Assembly: GCA_002315815.1 (NCBI GenBank)
Contig: DCIN01000084.1
Coordinates: 25,382 to 32,196 of the forward strand
DNA from: Bacteroidales bacterium UBA1725
Lineage (GTDB): Bacteria; Bacteroidota; Bacteroidia; Bacteroidales; UBA932
Direction: 5' to 3'
Length of the DNA: 6,815 nt
Positions 5,420 to 6,815 of the stretch are shown piece by piece. A program made the translations under genes and the position numbers. The notes under the pieces were generated by a model. It was not told the DNA's origin. It made no database searches and was given only the letters and a program-made list of their open reading frames with translations. Each line of letters starts with the position of its first letter. Position 1 is the stretch's first letter.

Positions 5420-6766
5420 ATGGCACAGTTGCCCTTTGCGAATATGAAAAAATTATACATTGAGACATACGGCTGCCAGATGAACGTAGCCGACACCGAA
5501 GTAGTGTTTTCCATTCTCGGAAAATGCGGCTATGAAAAATGCGACATTATCGAGGAAGCCGACGTGATATTGGCCAACACCTGTTCTGTACGTGACAATG
5601 CAGAGCAGCGCATTATGGGACGTATCGAGCAGTTCAACATACAGCGCAGGAAGCGCAGGGGTGTTGTGGTGGGGATACTCGGATGTATGGCCGAGAGATT
5701 GAAAGGAGATTTGACGACTTCCGGCAAAGTCGACCTCGTGGCGGGTCCCGACTCCTACCGCAGGCTTCCAGAACTTTTGGAGCAGGCCTCGCAGGGATTC
5801 CCCGCCGTGGACGTGACACTGTCGCGTGAGGAGACCTACTCCGACATAATACCTATGCGCACTGACGGCAAGGGAGTCTCCGCCTTCATCTCGATAATGA
5901 GAGGCTGCAACAACGTCTGCTCCTACTGTGTGGTGCCCTACACCAGAGGCGTCGAAAGAAGCCGGGACTGGCACTCCATCGTCAGGGAGGCCTGCGGATG
6001 TGCAGAATCGGGATACAAAGAAATCACACTTCTGGGACAAAATGTGGATTCCTGGCATTTTGAAGATATGTCATTTGCCGGTCTTTTGGCCCTCGTGGCC
6101 GAATCTGTACCCGGACTCAGGGTGAGATTCTCCACGTCCAACCCACAGGACATCTCGTCCGAAGTACTGGAGGTAATGGCTTCTCATTCCAATGTCTGCC
6201 GTCATATTCACCTCCCCGTTCAATCCGGCTCGAACAGGATTCTAGCGAAGATGCGGCGTCGCTATACCAGAGAACGCTATCTTGAACTGGTACGTGAGAT
6301 ACGGAGCAGGATGCCGGACTGTGCCATCACCACGGATGTGATAGCAGGGTTCTGTTCGGAGACCGAGGAGGACCACAGACTGACGCTGAATCTTTTCGAA
6401 GAGGTGGGATTCGACGCCGCATATATGTTCTACTATTCTGAAAGGCCGGGGACACTTGCAGCGATGAAATATGGCGACGATGTTCCAAAGGAAGTCAAGA
6501 CCAGAAGGCTGGAAGAAATAATCGCCCTGCAGAACAGGCTCTCGCTGGAGAGCAACCGACGTGACATTGGAAAGACGTTCACCGTACTCGTCGAAGGTGC
6601 ATCGAAGAAGACAGACAGTGAACTTTGCGGCCGCAACAGCCAGAACAAGATGTGCGTATGGGCGGACACAGAACACAAGCCGGGTGAACTGGTGGAGGTT
6701 GAAGTGACAGCCTGCACCCAGGCAACCCTACTGTGCAGACTGACAGACAATCAGATAGGGCGCTGA
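5420..6766 (+). CDS. miaB: tRNA-2-methylthio-N6-dimethylallyladenosine synthase MiaB
   Basis: MiaB is a radical-SAM methylthiotransferase that converts i6A37 to ms2i6A37 next to the anticodon of tRNAs reading UNN codons, improving decoding fidelity. The 448-residue product has the three family domains. The N-terminal MTTase domain contains the cluster ligands Cys19 (ETYGCQMN), Cys55 (NTCSVRDNAEQ) and Cys89 (LGCMAER). The radical-SAM domain has C163-x3-C167-x2-C170 within MRGCNNVCSYCVVPYTRG, followed by LLGQNVDS, STSNPQD and HLPVQSGSN. The C-terminal TRAM domain, about 385-447, includes GRNSQNKMCVW. NTCSVRDNAEQ and GCNNVCSYCVVPYTRG favour MiaB over RimO or MtaB. The ATG at 5420 has an A-rich leader and is chosen here; the ATG at 5444 (MKKLYIETYGCQMN) is equally compatible with the fold. 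It stands alone on the plus strand with no hairpin terminator after its stop. Confidence 0.96.
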   Translation: MAQLPFANMKKLYIETYGCQMNVADTEVVFSILGKCGYEKCDIIEEADVILANTCSVRDNAEQRIMGRIEQFNIQRRKRRGVVVGILGCMAERLKGDLTTSGKVDLVAGPDSYRRLPELLEQASQGFPAVDVTLSREETYSDIIPMRTDGKGVSAFISIMRGCNNVCSYCVVPYTRGVERSRDWHSIVREACGCAESGYKEITLLGQNVDSWHFEDMSFAGLLALVAESVPGLRVRFSTSNPQDISSEVLEVMASHSNVCRHIHLPVQSGSNRILAKMRRRYTRERYLELVREIRSRMPDCAITTDVIAGFCSETEEDHRLTLNLFEEVGFDAAYMFYYSERPGTLAAMKYGDDVPKEVKTRRLEEIIALQNRLSLESNRRDIGKTFTVLVEGASKKTDSELCGRNSQNKMCVWADTEHKPGELVEVEVTACTQATLLCRLTDNQIGR

Positions 6767-6782
6767 CACACAACAGGGCAAG

Positions 6783-6815
6783 TCACTGGACAAACGCCAT
6801 CAGGAGGGCCTCCCG
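6783..6815 (-). CDS. Possible C-terminal end of a convergent gene (10 codons plus stop)
   Basis: Reading the minus strand inward from the window edge gives an open frame REALLMAFVQ followed by TGA at 6783-6785. The other two minus frames are less gene-like: one stops within 15 bases and the other runs on into miaB antisense. No start codon for a plus-strand gene after miaB is visible in the 49 bases left. The piece is too short to identify and could be chance. Confidence 0.25.
   Translation of the reverse strand, partial: REALLMAFVQ

Noticed and set aside
5421..5439. TGGCAC followed by TTGC, resembling a sigma-54 -24/-12 promoter
   Set aside because: GG and the candidate GC pairs are separated by 7 or 14 bases, not the fixed 10, and the site is inside the miaB reading frame.
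5453..6058. 201-codon open frame on the minus strand
   Set aside because: It is antisense to the conserved core of miaB, including the radical-SAM cysteines; a shadow frame.
6803..6813. GGAGG-G-CCTCC as a miaB terminator stem
   Set aside because: The loop would be a single base and no T tract is visible before the window ends.
1..6815. CRISPR, tRNA, rRNA, insertion sequences, phage or toxin-antitoxin genes
   Set aside because: No repeat-spacer pattern, RNA-gene-like segment, transposase or small toxin pair was seen; nearly all bases belong to recognised housekeeping genes.

Overview
The window reads as a compact chromosomal stretch from a member of the Bacteroidota, most likely Bacteroidales. 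The evidence is the omega subunit of the divergent Bacteroidota type, the BamD and SPOR proteins that resemble Bacteroidales versions, the near absence of strong Shine-Dalgarno sites with A-rich leaders instead, and TAnnTTTG-type -7 promoter elements. Genus cannot be read from the sequence. There is no sign of mobile DNA, phage, CRISPR, rRNA or tRNA.

Layout: seven genes lie head to tail on the minus strand, in transcription order. They are a LEA-type-2-like lipoprotein (5354-4830), a SPOR-domain secreted protein (4725-4240), rpoN/sigma-54 (4239-2836), trxB (2802-1870), bamD (1873-1088), rpoZ/omega (987-661) and recN (668 to beyond base 1, truncated by the window edge). Several junctions are tightly packed: SPOR stop and rpoN start abut, trxB and bamD share ATGA, and rpoZ and recN overlap by 8 nt. 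miaB (5420-6766) runs the other way from a short divergent promoter region at about 5355-5419. Just beyond miaB, the last 33 bases may hold the end of a convergent minus-strand gene.

The minus-strand cluster mixes transcription (sigma-54, omega), envelope biogenesis (BamD, two exported proteins, one of them a lipoprotein), thiol redox (TrxB) and DNA repair (RecN). It looks like a housekeeping cluster, not one pathway. Co-transcription is inferred from spacing only; the 104-bp and 100-bp gaps before the SPOR gene and before rpoZ could each hold internal promoters.

No new biological system is evident. The least explained structure is in the gaps: short tandem or direct repeats of 17-20 bp occur at 4779-4828, 4839-4876 and 2806-2834, and a small perfect inverted repeat sits just before rpoZ. 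No stretch longer than about 100 bp lacks a gene.
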